From assembly GCA_905188025.1 (NCBI GenBank), contig CAJJKI010000004.1, positions 33,688-97,687 of the forward strand: a stretch of DNA of 64,000 bases. The letters are read 5' to 3'. Positions within the stretch are counted from its first letter, which is position 1. The number at the start of each line of letters is the position of its first letter. Positions 1-9,721 of this stretch are shown here, piece after piece. Both the position numbers and the translations under genes were made by a program. The notes below the pieces were generated by a model. The model had not been told where the DNA came from and searched no databases. It saw nothing but the letters and a program-made list of their open reading frames with translations. The DNA is from an uncultured Eubacteriales bacterium (GTDB taxonomy: Bacteria; Bacillota_I; Bacilli_A; RF39; UBA660).

Positions 1-599
1 CCTTCAAGATCATACAAAGGAAACATGATTCTATTGGAAAATAAGTCAGTACCATTTTCATGACTAAGACCTAAATCAACTAATTTAGTTAGTGGAATGT
101 TTTTACTTAGGAGATAGTCAGTTAAAGAAGTTTTAGGCATTGATAGACCAATTTTAAATTTCTTAATGCTTTCTTTATCTATTTGTCTTTTCTCTAAGTA
201 TTCTTGTGCGTTAAGACCTAAGTTTGTATTTAAATTATTTTGATAAAATTTGCATGCTAAGGCGTAAATTTCATATGATTCATCATTTTTATTTTTTACT
301 ACTTGATAGTCGCCAAGATCGTAACCTACTTTTTTTCCTAGAAGTCTTACGGCATCATAAAAACTAATATGTTCATAATCTGCTACGAAGGTAAAAACAT
401 TACCAGTCGCGCCACAGGAAAAGCAAGTAAAGATTTGTTTTTCTTTGGAGACACTCATGCTTGGGGAATGATCATCATGAAATGGACAAACTCCAAAGTA
501 GTTTTTTCCACGTTGTGTTAATGGTAGATAATTTGATATTACTTCAACGATATCTGTTTTATTTCTTATTTCGTTTATCATTTCATTTGTAATCTTCAT
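1..599 (-). CDS. dnaG: DNA primase, N-terminal part (cut by window edge)
   Basis: Synthesises RNA primers at the replication fork. The visible ~199 residues hold the CHC2 zinc-ribbon: CPFHDDHSP near residue 40 and CFSCGATGN about 20 residues later, the template-binding element of bacterial DnaG. The start ATG (597-599) is preceded by a strong GGAGGGG ribosome site. The C-terminal TOPRIM and helicase-binding domains lie beyond base 1. In Bacillota dnaG is usually followed by rpoD, which would also be off the window. Identification is secure from the zinc motif and the downstream primase-like sequence. Confidence 0.95.
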   Translation of the reverse strand, partial: MKITNEMINEIRNKTDIVEVISNYLPLTQRGKNYFGVCPFHDDHSPSMSVSKEKQIFTCFSCGATGNVFTFVADYEHISFYDAVRLLGKKVGYDLGDYQVVKNKNDESYEIYALACKFYQNNLNTNLGLNAQEYLEKRQIDKESIKKFKIGLSMPKTSLTDYLLSKNIPLTKLVDLGLSHENGTDLFSNRIMFPLYDLE

Positions 600-718
600 T
601 TTATCCCCTCCAATAATGATATTGTAAAAAAACTTGTAGATTACTTTTATTTTTATTAACTTTTTGTTAACTTTACGCAAATTTTACACATGTTGTTTAT
701 TTTTTGAAGGATTTTGAG

Positions 719-1741
719 CTATTTTATGAACATTGCATCGCCAAACGAAAAGAAGCGATATTCCATTTTTACGGCCTCATTATAAGCAGCCATTATATTT
801 TCTTTACCGGCAAGGGCACTGACAAGCATTATTAGAGTGGACTTTGGTAAGTGAAAATTTGTTATTAGAGCATTTATTGCTTTAAACTCATATCCTGGAT
901 AGATAAATATTTCTGTCCAACCTTGGCATTCTTTAAATTCACCATATAGATTGGCGATTGTTTCTAAGGTTCTTGTTGAAGTCGTTCCAACACTAATTAT
1001 ACGACGATTTTCTTTTTTTGCTTTATTTAAGACTTCTGCTGTTTCCTTGCTCATACAATAAAACTCACTGTGCATTTTGTGTTTTGTAACGTCTTCTACG
1101 GCTACTGGTCTAAATGTTCCAAGTCCAACATGAAGAGTTATATATTCTATTAATACACCTTTTTCTTTTGCTCTTTCTAATAGTTCTTCAGTAAAATGAA
1201 GTCCAGCAGTCGGAGCGGCAGCACTGCCTATATTTTTGGCATATACTGTTTGATATCGATCTTTATCTTTTAGTTTTTGATGAATATATGGTGGTAAAGG
1301 CATTTCTCCCAATTCATCTAAAATTTCATAAAAGATACCATCATAGATAAATTGCATTATTCTTATGCCATCTTCGCCAATGCCAACACATTTGGCTTTT
1401 AATTTATCACTAAATACTATTACACTACCCTCTTTTACTCTTTTAGCAGGTTTAGCTAAGCATGTCCAAGTATTTGTAGAATTTTCTTTTAACATTAATA
1501 TTTCAATAGCGGCTTTTGTTTCTTCTTTGGTACCATATAATCTAGCAGGCATTACTTTTGTATCATTTAAAACGAGAACATCTCCTTTATTTAGATAATC
1601 AATGATATCAGAGAAATGCTTATGCTCTATTTGACCTGTTTTTTTATCTAAAATAAGTAAACGTGAAGCATCTCTTTGTAACAATGGTGTTTGTGCTATT
1701 AAGTTTTCTGGTAAATAATAATCAAAGTCGTCAGTTTTCAT
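719..1741 (-). CDS. queA: S-adenosylmethionine:tRNA ribosyltransferase-isomerase
   Basis: Transfers and isomerises the ribosyl part of SAM onto preQ1 at position 34 of tRNAs with GUN anticodons, making epoxyqueuosine. The 340-residue protein starts [19 protein letters not shown], the family N-terminus, and contains PPYIHQ and the signature [10 protein letters not shown], then STRTLE and NFHLPKSTL near the end. The frame is open 13 codons further upstream, but the start at 1741 has an AGGAGTG ribosome site at normal spacing and matches the family N-terminus. The gene stands alone between dnaG and a SanA-like gene. No preQ1 riboswitch was recognised upstream. Confidence 0.96.
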   Translation of the reverse strand: MKTDDFDYYLPENLIAQTPLLQRDASRLLILDKKTGQIEHKHFSDIIDYLNKGDVLVLNDTKVMPARLYGTKEETKAAIEILMLKENSTNTWTCLAKPAKRVKEGSVIVFSDKLKAKCVGIGEDGIRIMQFIYDGIFYEILDELGEMPLPPYIHQKLKDKDRYQTVYAKNIGSAAAPTAGLHFTEELLERAKEKGVLIEYITLHVGLGTFRPVAVEDVTKHKMHSEFYCMSKETAEVLNKAKKENRRIISVGTTSTRTLETIANLYGEFKECQGWTEIFIYPGYEFKAINALITNFHLPKSTLIMLVSALAGKENIMAAYNEAVKMEYRFFSFGDAMFIK

Positions 1742-1927
1742 TTTATTATCACTCCTAAATCGGACTATATTATAACACATTTTTTTAACTTTGTGTTGAC
1801 TTTTGTAACTTTTTTGTTTATTTAAAAAAGCTATCTACTACAAACGAGTGATAACTTATTTTTCCTATTACTTATATTGTTTATCTTGAAGGATATTATT
1901 TGGATTAAATGTAGATTAATTTTATAA

Positions 1928-2596
1928 TTAATTAGCAATTGTATCATCAGTTTTAGTGCCATCTCCGGATATGTGATAAGTTTCTCCTAGATAAGTAGAT
2001 GATGGCTTGATAATGCATTTAAAGAAGTCTTTTATGCGGGCAAAGAATTCTCTTATATCTCTTTTAGACTGATTAACATATGCTTTTTTATCGGATGCAA
2101 TGCCATATACTTCATCAAACCCTAATTTGTTAGCAATATACAATGAACGGTAAAGGTGATATTTTTGGGTTACGATGATTATTTTATTAGCTTTATATAT
2201 TTTGTTTGCACGATAAATACTATCATATGAGGAAATACCAGCGTGATCCATGAAAATATTTTCTTCGGGAATATCATGCTCTAATAGATAATTTTTCATA
2301 ACAACTACTTCATTATAATCTTCTTTAGTGTGATCACCGCTAACAATGATTTTATTTGTGGGTGTTTTGTTATATACTTCTATTCCAGTTGTTAAACGGT
2401 CTTCTAGCATAGGACTTGGTTTATTACGCCTGATTCCTGCTCCTAGAATTAATATACAATCATATTTGTCGTTTGAAATATCTGAGATAGAAATAATCTG
2501 ATCTTTGACACTAATAATCATATATATATTTATTGCAATAGCAACAAATAGCAATAATAAAAATGTTTTAATAATTAATTTTATAAATTTTCTCAT
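1928..2596 (-). CDS. SanA/YdcF-like (DUF218) membrane protein
   Basis: A 222-residue protein with one N-terminal membrane segment (residues ~5-28) and an extracytoplasmic DUF218 domain. Family marks are CILILGAGIRRNKPSPML followed by DRLTTGIEVY, then IIVSGD, and IIIVTQKYHLYRSLYIANKLG, where the YHxxRS pattern is typical. Relatives such as SanA and YdcF have been linked to envelope permeability, but their biochemical activity is not established. The ribosome site is GAGGTATAAA before ATG. The C-terminal ~25 residues are polar and look unstructured. The gene appears to be monocistronic. Confidence 0.8.
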   Translation of the reverse strand: MRKFIKLIIKTFLLLLFVAIAINIYMIISVKDQIISISDISNDKYDCILILGAGIRRNKPSPMLEDRLTTGIEVYNKTPTNKIIVSGDHTKEDYNEVVVMKNYLLEHDIPEENIFMDHAGISSYDSIYRANKIYKANKIIIVTQKYHLYRSLYIANKLGFDEVYGIASDKKAYVNQSKRDIREFFARIKDFFKCIIKPSSTYLGETYHISGDGTKTDDTIAN

Positions 2597-2630
2597 TTTA
2601 TACCTCTATTTTTAGTATAACATTAAATAG

Positions 2631-2654
2631 AAAAAAACACAATTCCTGTGTTTT
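2631..2654 (-). terminator. Intrinsic terminator after the LysM gene
   Basis: A short ACACA/TGTGT hairpin with a 5-base loop is followed on the minus strand by a run of seven U. It lies just past the end of the LysM protein gene. Confidence 0.6.
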
Positions 2655-2709
2655 ATCTATCACATATAGTGACACTATAATATATTCATTTATTTTGATA
2701 TTATGACTT

Positions 2710-3867
2710 TTAACGAGGAATTTTTAAATTTTGATCGGGACTTAAATTATTGGTAGTAAGATTATTTAGTTTTTTGATTTCTGCGACGGTGGTGTTATAT
2801 TTTTGGGCAATTTGATAGAGAGTGTCTCCTTTTTTGACTGTATATATAAAGTATTCTTTTACAGGTGCAGGGATATTTAATACTTGACCTATTGTTAAGT
2901 TATTGTTAGTAAGATTGTTATTTTTCTTTAATTCTGCGACGGTGGTATTGTATTTTTGGGCAATTTGATAGAGGGTATCTCCTTTTTTGACTATATAAAT
3001 ATCAGAGTTAGCATTTGATGGTGGTAGTGTGGACGAAGTTTCGGAATTAGCTTTTGGTATTTTGATAGTGTCTCCTATTGTTAGAGTATTGGAAGTTAAG
3101 TTATTGGCAGTTTTGATGGCTTCAGGAGTCGTATTGTATTTCTTGGCAATTTGATAGAGGGTGTCTCCTTTTTTTATTGTATATGTATAATAATTGCTAG
3201 TAGAAGGTGTCTCTTTTGGTATAGACGGAGTTTTAAGTATTTGACCTGGTGTTAAATTATTAGATGATAAATTGTTCAATTTCTTGATTTCTGCTACAGT
3301 AGTGTTATATTTTTTAGCAATTTGATATAAAGTGTCTCCTTTAGCGACAGTATACTTTTTTTGTCCGTTTAGGCTTTCTACAATAGTATCTACAATTATA
3401 TCTACAGTTAACTTATAATTTTCACTTGGAGGATACTCTATTATAATGGTTTCATTTGGAGAGGTATTTCTAATTATATTATAATAATCAAGGATAGTAT
3501 TAGTTGGTAAACGGCGCTGGTAATATTTGTTAACATTTATATTGTTACTTTCTAGATTACTACTAATCATACTAGGTAACTTATCAGTGCTTCGCAAGGG
3601 ATAGATAATATCAAATTCATTACCTTCAGAAATTCTATTTTGAATTATTAGATCATTATTATTTTTAATTTCATTTATAATGCTGTTACGCTCATCGTCA
3701 CTTAATTGAACGTCGTTAGTACGGACTAGTTCAGTATCTATACCTTGTTTATTAAATTCTTCGGACATGTATTTTGAAAGTTCAAGTAGAAGATTTTTTT
3801 CATATTTATTATTTATATTTTGCCCAGTATCCTGGCCTCCACGATATGGATCAATAATTATTTTCAT
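2710..3867 (-). CDS. LysM protein with degenerate amidase-like domain, no signal peptide
   Basis: 385 residues. Residues 1-169 resemble the Amidase_3 (N-acetylmuramoyl-L-alanine amidase) fold. The opening GHGG zinc motif reads YRGGQDTG (His to Arg) and the SIHAN motif reads IIQNRIS, so two zinc ligands look lost; Glu is kept in IIIEYPP. Residues ~171-385 are four LysM peptidoglycan-binding repeats, each with GDTLYQIA(K/Q)KYNTT, separated by short Ser/Pro/Asn linkers. There is no signal peptide or membrane segment. In spore formers, LysM proteins without signals (SafA and YaaH type) assemble on the spore surface from the mother cell; that role here is inference. An active amidase is unlikely. 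Confidence 0.75.
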   Translation of the reverse strand: MKIIIDPYRGGQDTGQNINNKYEKNLLLELSKYMSEEFNKQGIDTELVRTNDVQLSDDERNSIINEIKNNNDLIIQNRISEGNEFDIIYPLRSTDKLPSMISSNLESNNINVNKYYQRRLPTNTILDYYNIIRNTSPNETIIIEYPPSENYKLTVDIIVDTIVESLNGQKKYTVAKGDTLYQIAKKYNTTVAEIKKLNNLSSNNLTPGQILKTPSIPKETPSTSNYYTYTIKKGDTLYQIAKKYNTTPEAIKTANNLTSNTLTIGDTIKIPKANSETSSTLPPSNANSDIYIVKKGDTLYQIAQKYNTTVAELKKNNNLTNNNLTIGQVLNIPAPVKEYFIYTVKKGDTLYQIAQKYNTTVAEIKKLNNLTTNNLSPDQNLKIPR

Positions 3868-3902
3868 TTTAATTCACCTATTAAATTATATTTTTATTTA
3901 TG

Positions 3903-3968
3903 AAAAAAATAACATATTGAGTCAAACTGTTCATCTTTTGGATGAGTTAGCTTTCTAATATGTTATTT
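3903..3968 (-). terminator. Terminator of the TasA-like gene pair
   Basis: An 11-bp outer stem (AATAACATATT with AATATGTTATT) encloses a smaller inner hairpin and ends in a U-rich run on the minus strand, just beyond the stop at 3984. Confidence 0.75.
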
Positions 3969-3983
3969 TATATAACTAAATAA

Positions 3984-4544
3984 TTATTTTACTGTTGCAC
4001 CAGTAAAGTTCTCTGTCTTTGCTCCAATGTATCCTTGAAATTCGGCATTTACAATATTATTGTCCACTTTATTGCCATCTATCCATAAGTATACGGTGAA
4101 AGAAGTATTTTCTTCTGATAATTTATAATTTTCAACGATATTTACGATATTCTTTGTTGTATCATTGGTACCAACGAAGTTACCTTTGTTATAGTATACT
4201 TGAGTATTATTTTTAGTTCCGATTACTTCCCAGACGAATCCTTCGGTTGCTAAGTTTGAAGTTATTTTTTCGATATTTATGTATAATGTAGCTGTTGCTA
4301 AGGCACTTCCTTCTGCCATCTTAATATTAACAGTAGTGTTTAATCCATCTTCTTTTTTGCTTCCAAGATTTAGAGGACCACTAATAGTAGTTCCACCAGT
4401 ATAAATTACATCGAACGTTTTACTTGTTCCTTCGACGTTTTCATTGCTACTGGCTGAGGCAGAAAAATAAGCATATGTTGAACCTATTACAGCAATAGTA
4501 AGTAACAATATTGACATTATAGAGTATAATACTTGCTTTCTCAT
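3984..4544 (-). CDS. SipW-dependent TasA/camelysin-like secreted protein
   Basis: 186 residues with an N-terminal signal segment ending STYAYFSASASS. This is the (S/T)xAYFS-type cleavage region typical of TasA/CalY family proteins processed by SipW. The mature part is a predicted beta sandwich that ends with the motif FTVYLWIDGNKVDNNI followed by a short beta strand. The same C-terminal motif recurs in other proteins of this window. TasA relatives form extracellular fibres in biofilms; fibre formation here is inference. It is the second gene of a pair, 35 bases after the gene at 4580-5152. The ribosome site is GAGGTAAAG. Confidence 0.75.
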   Translation of the reverse strand: MRKQVLYSIMSILLLTIAVIGSTYAYFSASASSNENVEGTSKTFDVIYTGGTTISGPLNLGSKKEDGLNTTVNIKMAEGSALATATLYINIEKITSNLATEGFVWEVIGTKNNTQVYYNKGNFVGTNDTTKNIVNIVENYKLSEENTSFTVYLWIDGNKVDNNIVNAEFQGYIGAKTENFTGATVK

Positions 4545-4579
4545 TTCTTTACCTCATTTCATTTATCAACAACTTTTGG

Positions 4580-5152
4580 TTATTTTCTTTTTAATGCACT
4601 GTTAACTTTTATTTTAGCATTGAATCCTTTATTCATTAAATAGTTTTGATCAGTGTTGTCTTCACTTAACCAAATATACAACTCATAATTATATGTTTCG
4701 GGATATGTTGTTGGTTCAATTATGGTTGTTGGAAGTACTATTAAGCTAGCACTGTCTCCCAGAGTACTAAAATCTCCTTTTGCTACTACTTTATTATTTT
4801 GAACTAGTTCATATTTATAATTAGGAATTTTTAATTCACTGGCCATATTTATGTTTGTTAACATTATTTCAAGACCGATTTGATATTTTTTTAAGTTTTC
4901 ATTAAATGTAATGTTGAAACTATTCTTATTAGCATATGTATATCTATCTTCATCATAAATTGGCATAGTGGTAGTGGAGCTGATAAATTCAGTTTGGGTG
5001 AATATTACTGTCGGAGTTTCTTTGATTGTTGTACCATTGATATTTGTTTCGGCATTTGAATATGCGTACCAAGCATAACTAACGCCAAACATTAAACCAA
5101 AGATTGCTATTATAGTGACAGTAAGTATAATTATTATTTTTTTAAATTCCAA
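4580..5152 (-). CDS. SipW-type secreted protein, TTG start
   Basis: 190 residues. The signal segment ends FGVSYAWYAYSNAET, again an A-x-Y/W-type SipW cleavage region. The rest is a beta-rich domain with YELYIWLSEDNTDQNYLMN near the C-terminus, aligning with the terminal motif of the other TasA-like proteins here. The start is TTG with a GGGTGAT site about 6 bases upstream; no in-frame ATG lies closer. It leads the two-gene unit with the protein at 3984-4544. Sequence similarity to its neighbour is limited to the signal and the C-terminal motif, so assignment to the family is by architecture. Confidence 0.68.
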   Translation of the reverse strand: MEFKKIIIILTVTIIAIFGLMFGVSYAWYAYSNAETNINGTTIKETPTVIFTQTEFISSTTTMPIYDEDRYTYANKNSFNITFNENLKKYQIGLEIMLTNINMASELKIPNYKYELVQNNKVVAKGDFSTLGDSASLIVLPTTIIEPTTYPETYNYELYIWLSEDNTDQNYLMNKGFNAKIKVNSALKRK

Positions 5153-5213
5153 CTTATATCACCCGCATTTCCTATTCTATTAACTATTATATATATTATA
5201 ATATCATATTTTT

Positions 5214-5226
5214 TTGATAATATCAA
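5214..5226. promoter_or_regulatory. 13-bp palindrome upstream of TasA-like operon
   Basis: A perfect inverted repeat TTGATAATATCAA lies about 60 bases upstream of the TTG start of the 4580-5152 gene. A TATAAT-like sequence lies between. It could be an operator or the -35 region; in such AT-rich DNA chance is possible. Confidence 0.3.
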
Positions 5227-5384
5227 TCATAAAATTGGGTTCTATGAGACTTTTTGATTTGTATTTTAAATTTAGAGTTATTTTTGATAATTATTTTATA
5301 TTAATAATATTCTTAAGGTATGTTTTTAGTATGATATTTTTTTATATGAATATTAATTGTATTTTGATTTGGTGAGTCATGCAA

Positions 5385-5415
5385 GAAAAAGAACTCTATA
5401 ATTCTCTTAGAGTTC
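5385..5415 (-). terminator. gap terminator overlapping its stop codon
   Basis: GAACTCT/AGAGTTC stem followed by a U run on the minus strand. The last codons of gap form part of the stem. Confidence 0.8.
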
Positions 5416-6388
5416 TTACCATTTGATATGAATAACCCATTTCATTATCATACCATGCTACAACATGAATTAATTGTTTTCCATTTACTTCAATTATATT
5501 TGTTAGATTTCCATCAATGGTAGCTCCACAGGTAGAAGAAATGATATCTGATGATACAATAGGATCTTCAGTATATTCAAGTGTTTCATTGGAATTTTTC
5601 TTGAATGTTTCATTAATTTCTTCTTTAGAAGTGTGCTTTTCTACTTCTACTACTAGGTCAACAAGTGAACCGTCTGATACTGGTACTCTTATGGCTGATC
5701 CTAGAATTAATCCTTCTAATTCAGGCAAGACTTTGCCAATTGCTTTGGCGGCTCCGGTAGAAGTTGGCACCATATTCATTGCACAGGCTCTTCCACGTCT
5801 TTCCATAATTCCTTTTTTGTGAGCAACATCGAGGGTAACTTGATCGTTTGTATAAGCATGAATTGTAGTCATGTTACCTTTTATTATTTTGAAGTTATCA
5901 TTTAATACTTTTAGTACAGGAGCAAGGCAGTTGGTAGTACAAGAAGCTGCGGATACTATGATGTCATCTTTGGTTAGGATATCGTGATTTACATTGTATA
6001 CCACTGTTTTCATTTCACCTTTTCCTGGGGCTGATATTAAAACTTTCTTGGCTCCGGCTGTAATGTGTTCGTTAGCTTTTTCTAAGCTGGTAAATTTTCC
6101 GGTACACTCTAAGACAACGTCAATATTTAATTCTTTCCACGGAAGATTAGTTGGTTCCATTTCTTTGTAAACTTTTACTTGGCGTCCATTTACATAAATA
6201 TTGGCATCATCGTGAGTAACGTTTTTGTTATATCTTCCATGATTGGTATCATATTTTAGTAAATATGCTAATTCTTCAGGAGTTGATAAGTCATTTACTG
6301 CTACTACTTCCATGTCATCTAATTCTTCAATAATTCTAAAAACTAATCGACCAATTCGGCCAAATCCATTAATGGCAATTTTTTTCAT
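5396..6388 (-). CDS. gap: Glyceraldehyde-3-phosphate dehydrogenase (GapA type)
   Basis: Glycolytic NAD-dependent oxidation and phosphorylation of glyceraldehyde 3-phosphate. The 330-residue protein has the Rossmann start KIAINGFGRIGRLVFR, the catalytic Cys in SAASCTTNCLAP, the conserved TIHAYTNDQ segment and the C-terminal WYDNEMGYSYQM. Length and motifs are typical and nothing looks damaged. The gene follows a SipW-type protein gene by 28 bases and may be the last cistron of a pilC-pilD-6417 gene-gap run, which is an unusual setting for a glycolytic enzyme. The ribosome site is AAGAGGAAT. Confidence 0.97.
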   Translation of the reverse strand: MKKIAINGFGRIGRLVFRIIEELDDMEVVAVNDLSTPEELAYLLKYDTNHGRYNKNVTHDDANIYVNGRQVKVYKEMEPTNLPWKELNIDVVLECTGKFTSLEKANEHITAGAKKVLISAPGKGEMKTVVYNVNHDILTKDDIIVSAASCTTNCLAPVLKVLNDNFKIIKGNMTTIHAYTNDQVTLDVAHKKGIMERRGRACAMNMVPTSTGAAKAIGKVLPELEGLILGSAIRVPVSDGSLVDLVVEVEKHTSKEEINETFKKNSNETLEYTEDPIVSSDIISSTCGATIDGNLTNIIEVNGKQLIHVVAWYDNEMGYSYQMVRTLREL

Positions 6389-6416
6389 TTTATTCCTCTT
6401 TTCTTTTATATATTTT

Positions 6417-6896
6417 TTATTTTATTAATACTTCTCCATTTTGAACAAGATCCTCAATTTTACCTTTTTCAAATCCTACTAGGGCTCCTAAAATAATTTC
6501 TACTTGTTGTGTGCTATTATTAGTTAATTTTATTGATACTGTCCTAGTTTGAGATGGTTTTATTATATTTGTTAGGACGTCTTGTGAATCTTCTGATAAT
6601 GATGCTGTAAAGCCATTTGGGGTGGTTACAGGACTTATCATGTAATAATACATACCATATTTTATCGTTGAAGTGTATGGATTTTCAAGAGTTATATCAA
6701 CAAATTTCACTTCATTTTGAGAGACTATAATTTGTTTACTGGTAGTTTCTTTTAGAGAGTAAATTAAGTTGTGGTCAGCAGTTGAGTTATCTAATTTGGT
6801 ATTCTCTTCATTGTAAGCAAAAGTGGTATATAGTGAAACAATTCCTAGTGATAATAGACACATTATGATTATTATACTGATAGTTCTTTTTTTCAT
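6417..6896 (-). CDS. Small exported protein, SipW-substrate-like
   Basis: 159 residues, unknown function. The N-terminal hydrophobic segment (residues ~5-25) ends YTTFAYNEENT, resembling the cleavage region of SipW substrates. The mature part is beta-rich, with no cysteines and no recognised catalytic motif. It ends with VEIILGALVGFEKG, a hydrophobic strand placed like the terminal motif of the TasA-like proteins. It lies between pilD and gap on the same strand with short gaps, so it may be exported together with the pilus-type components. The assignment rests on the signal and context only. Confidence 0.55.
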   Translation of the reverse strand: MKKRTISIIIIMCLLSLGIVSLYTTFAYNEENTKLDNSTADHNLIYSLKETTSKQIIVSQNEVKFVDITLENPYTSTIKYGMYYYMISPVTTPNGFTASLSEDSQDVLTNIIKPSQTRTVSIKLTNNSTQQVEIILGALVGFEKGKIEDLVQNGEVLIK

Positions 6897-6934
6897 ATTT
6901 TACCTCTTTTCTATATGATCTGAATTTTTTAAAA

Positions 6935-7699
6935 TTATGTAATTATAAAATTGATTATATCTGCAAAGGTTAATCCCCATATGTAGAGAATTATTCCTGA
7001 CATACTTAAGAATGGTCCAAAGGGAATAATGTTATCTTTTTTGAATATTAAAAGGAATAAGGCAATTGGAAAAGCAATGAAGGTAGCAAAGAAAATATTG
7101 CATACAGCCATCGGATATCCTATTACTAGACCTATTAAAAACATTAGTTTTATATCTCCACCACCTAAGGACTCTTGTTTGAACATTAAATCACCAGCTT
7201 TTTTTACAAGGAGCATCGTTAGAAATGCACCAATTCCGGCAACAACTCTTAGTGAAGTTTCATAGGCTCCTATAGAGAACAAGTCTACTATAATTATGCC
7301 AAACGAAGCTATTATTAATACTTCATCTAATATTATCATGTGCTCAATGTCACTTATTATGATAATTATTAGGCTAGATACAAAAATGATAGCAGTGATT
7401 AATTCAAGTGTAAAGCCAAATACGTGATAACAAACAGCAAATAATATACCGGTGCATATCTCTATTAAAAGATAACTTATTGGTAATTTCGTGTGGCACT
7501 TACGGCACTTTCCACCTTGAAAAATGTATGATAATATGGGAATTAATTCATACCATTTCAATTGATGCTGACATTTTTCACAATGGGAAGCTGGGCTTAC
7601 AATCGAACCGCCTTTAGATAATCTAGTGGCAATTACGTGGTAAAATGAACCCATTACGCTTCCAAAGATGAAAAATATTAATAAATATATTTTTTCCAT
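6935..7699 (-). CDS. Prepilin leader peptidase / N-methyltransferase (PilD/ComC)
   Basis: A 254-residue multi-pass membrane aspartyl protease that cleaves and methylates type IV prepilins. The N-terminal cytoplasmic loop carries the zinc-binding cysteine pairs CEKCQHQ and CRKCHTK. The two catalytic aspartates are in SDIEHM and in GGGDIKLM. Length is normal for the full two-domain form. The gene is 19 bases after pilC, so the two are cotranscribed. A likely substrate in the window is the pilin at 49539-49943, 42 kb away. Natural transformation or pilus use is supported by comEA/comEC in the same window. Confidence 0.93.
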   Translation of the reverse strand: MEKIYLLIFFIFGSVMGSFYHVIATRLSKGGSIVSPASHCEKCQHQLKWYELIPILSYIFQGGKCRKCHTKLPISYLLIEICTGILFAVCYHVFGFTLELITAIIFVSSLIIIIISDIEHMIILDEVLIIASFGIIIVDLFSIGAYETSLRVVAGIGAFLTMLLVKKAGDLMFKQESLGGGDIKLMFLIGLVIGYPMAVCNIFFATFIAFPIALFLLIFKKDNIIPFGPFLSMSGIILYIWGLTFADIINFIIT

Positions 7700-7718
7700 T
7701 TAAAACTCCCCTTACCTA

Positions 7719-9095
7719 CTATAAAATTGTACTATATATGTCAAACATCGGTACTACAACTGCTAAGAGGATGACACCTACTATAACAGCTAATAAAACT
7801 ATCATGATTGGCTCAATTAAACTTTTTAATCTTGATACAATATTTGTTTGTTCTTCTTGATAATAAGCTGCTACATGTTCCATCATTTCTCCTAGCTTAC
7901 CTGTTTTTTCACCAGTTACTAACATTTCATAAGCTGTTTCTGGGAAAGCCCATTGTCCTTTAAAAGCTACGGATACGCCATTTCCTTTACTTAGGTTAAC
8001 TATGGCATCATTAATCATTTTTTTATATATTTCATTTTCAGTTATCTTACTTAAGATATCCATACTATCTGTGATAAAAACGTCGTGTTTGATAAGCGTA
8101 GAAAAAGTACTTGTAAAGGTTACTAGTTGATTATATTTAACAATATCTTTAACAACTGGAATATGCATAATTAGATACTGTACACCGTATTTAAATTTAT
8201 TTGATGAATGGTATAAGAGATAAAATATGATTACTACAAGAGCGATAACTCCAATGATATAGTACCAATTTCCAGTAATGAAATCACTAATATTTATGAT
8301 GGCTACGGTTATGCCTGGTAAATTTGATCCGGTTGATTCATACATTGAGGTAAATGAAGGCACTACATAGGTTATAACGAAAGTCAAAACGGCAACGGCA
8401 AAAACCATTAATACTGAAGGGTATGTCATGGCATTAATTATTTGTTTACGATTACTATCTTGTCTTTTATAGTATGCAGCCATATCATCTAGAACGCCTG
8501 TTAAATCTCCAGTCATTTCAGAGGTTTTTAGCATATTTATTAGCATTTTAGGGAACACTTTACCTTGTTTTTCAAGACATTCGCTAAATGATAATCCTCT
8601 ATTTAAATCAAATACTATTTTTCGATATAGCATTTGAGTATTTTTCTTTTTGGCTTGACGACTAAGTATTTCCATTGAATCCAAGAGAGGTATTCCGGCT
8701 TTTACATAAGTTGATAACTGTGTCAAAAAGAAATTTAAATCTTTTGATTTCATTTTTGTTGATGATGACATATTGGCTAAGCCTAATTTTGTTGATAGTT
8801 TATCTTCATCAATAGAGATGATTGTTAAACCTTTATTTATAAGAAATGATTCAACATCTACTTTGTTCTCGGCATCAAAATAGCTTTCAATGGTGCTTCC
8901 TGTTTGATCTTTTACTTTATATTTAAATCTTTTTAGTTTTACTGTTGTTTTTTTGTCGGCACCTCGATCAGAAAAATCTTTTTTTACTTGTGCTGTGACC
9001 TTGTTTTGATTTTGATTAGAAGCCACTTGAGGTGTAAGATTATTTGAATTTTGTTGATTATGATTGCCTTGAGAATTAATTTGATTATTGTTCAA
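7719..9095 (-). CDS. Type IV pilus / competence platform protein (PilC/GspF/ComGB)
   Basis: An inner-membrane platform protein for pilin assembly. It has an Asn/Gln-rich cytoplasmic lead (first ~45 residues), a short YxYKVKDQTG-like N-terminal domain and two T2SSF domains. Repeated family marks are FLTQLSTYVKAGIPLLDSME and LVTGEKTGKLGEMMEHVAAYY. Three hydrophobic segments follow the usual PilC pattern. The frame opens with GTG-GTG, but the TTG at 9095 is best spaced from the AAAGGTGG site, so that start is preferred; the alternative start is 9107. No PilB/PilT-type ATPase gene lies next to it, unlike most pil or comG operons. Confidence 0.9.
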   Translation of the reverse strand: MNNNQINSQGNHNQQNSNNLTPQVASNQNQNKVTAQVKKDFSDRGADKKTTVKLKRFKYKVKDQTGSTIESYFDAENKVDVESFLINKGLTIISIDEDKLSTKLGLANMSSSTKMKSKDLNFFLTQLSTYVKAGIPLLDSMEILSRQAKKKNTQMLYRKIVFDLNRGLSFSECLEKQGKVFPKMLINMLKTSEMTGDLTGVLDDMAAYYKRQDSNRKQIINAMTYPSVLMVFAVAVLTFVITYVVPSFTSMYESTGSNLPGITVAIINISDFITGNWYYIIGVIALVVIIFYLLYHSSNKFKYGVQYLIMHIPVVKDIVKYNQLVTFTSTFSTLIKHDVFITDSMDILSKITENEIYKKMINDAIVNLSKGNGVSVAFKGQWAFPETAYEMLVTGEKTGKLGEMMEHVAAYYQEEQTNIVSRLKSLIEPIMIVLLAVIVGVILLAVVVPMFDIYSTIL

Positions 9096-9209
9096 GTCAT
9101 TCACCACCTTTTTATTTTTCCATATATTATAATTGTATCACAAATATTTATATTTTTAAAAACTTTTTTACATTTTTTACATATATTATGTTAGGAAGGG
9201 ATATTAATT

Positions 9210-9674
<465 letters not shown>

Positions 9675-9676
9675 AA

Positions 9677-9716
9677 AGACTTCATAAGTGTATAAACTTA
9701 ATTGAAGTCTCTTTTT
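9677..9716. terminator. Bidirectional terminator between convergent genes
   Basis: AGACTTCA/TGAAGTCT stem continued by an inner TAAGT/ACTTA stem. It has a T run on the plus side and an A run on the other side, so it serves both the yqfQ-like gene and the TasA-like gene at 9722. Confidence 0.85.
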
Positions 9717-9721
9717 TGTTA

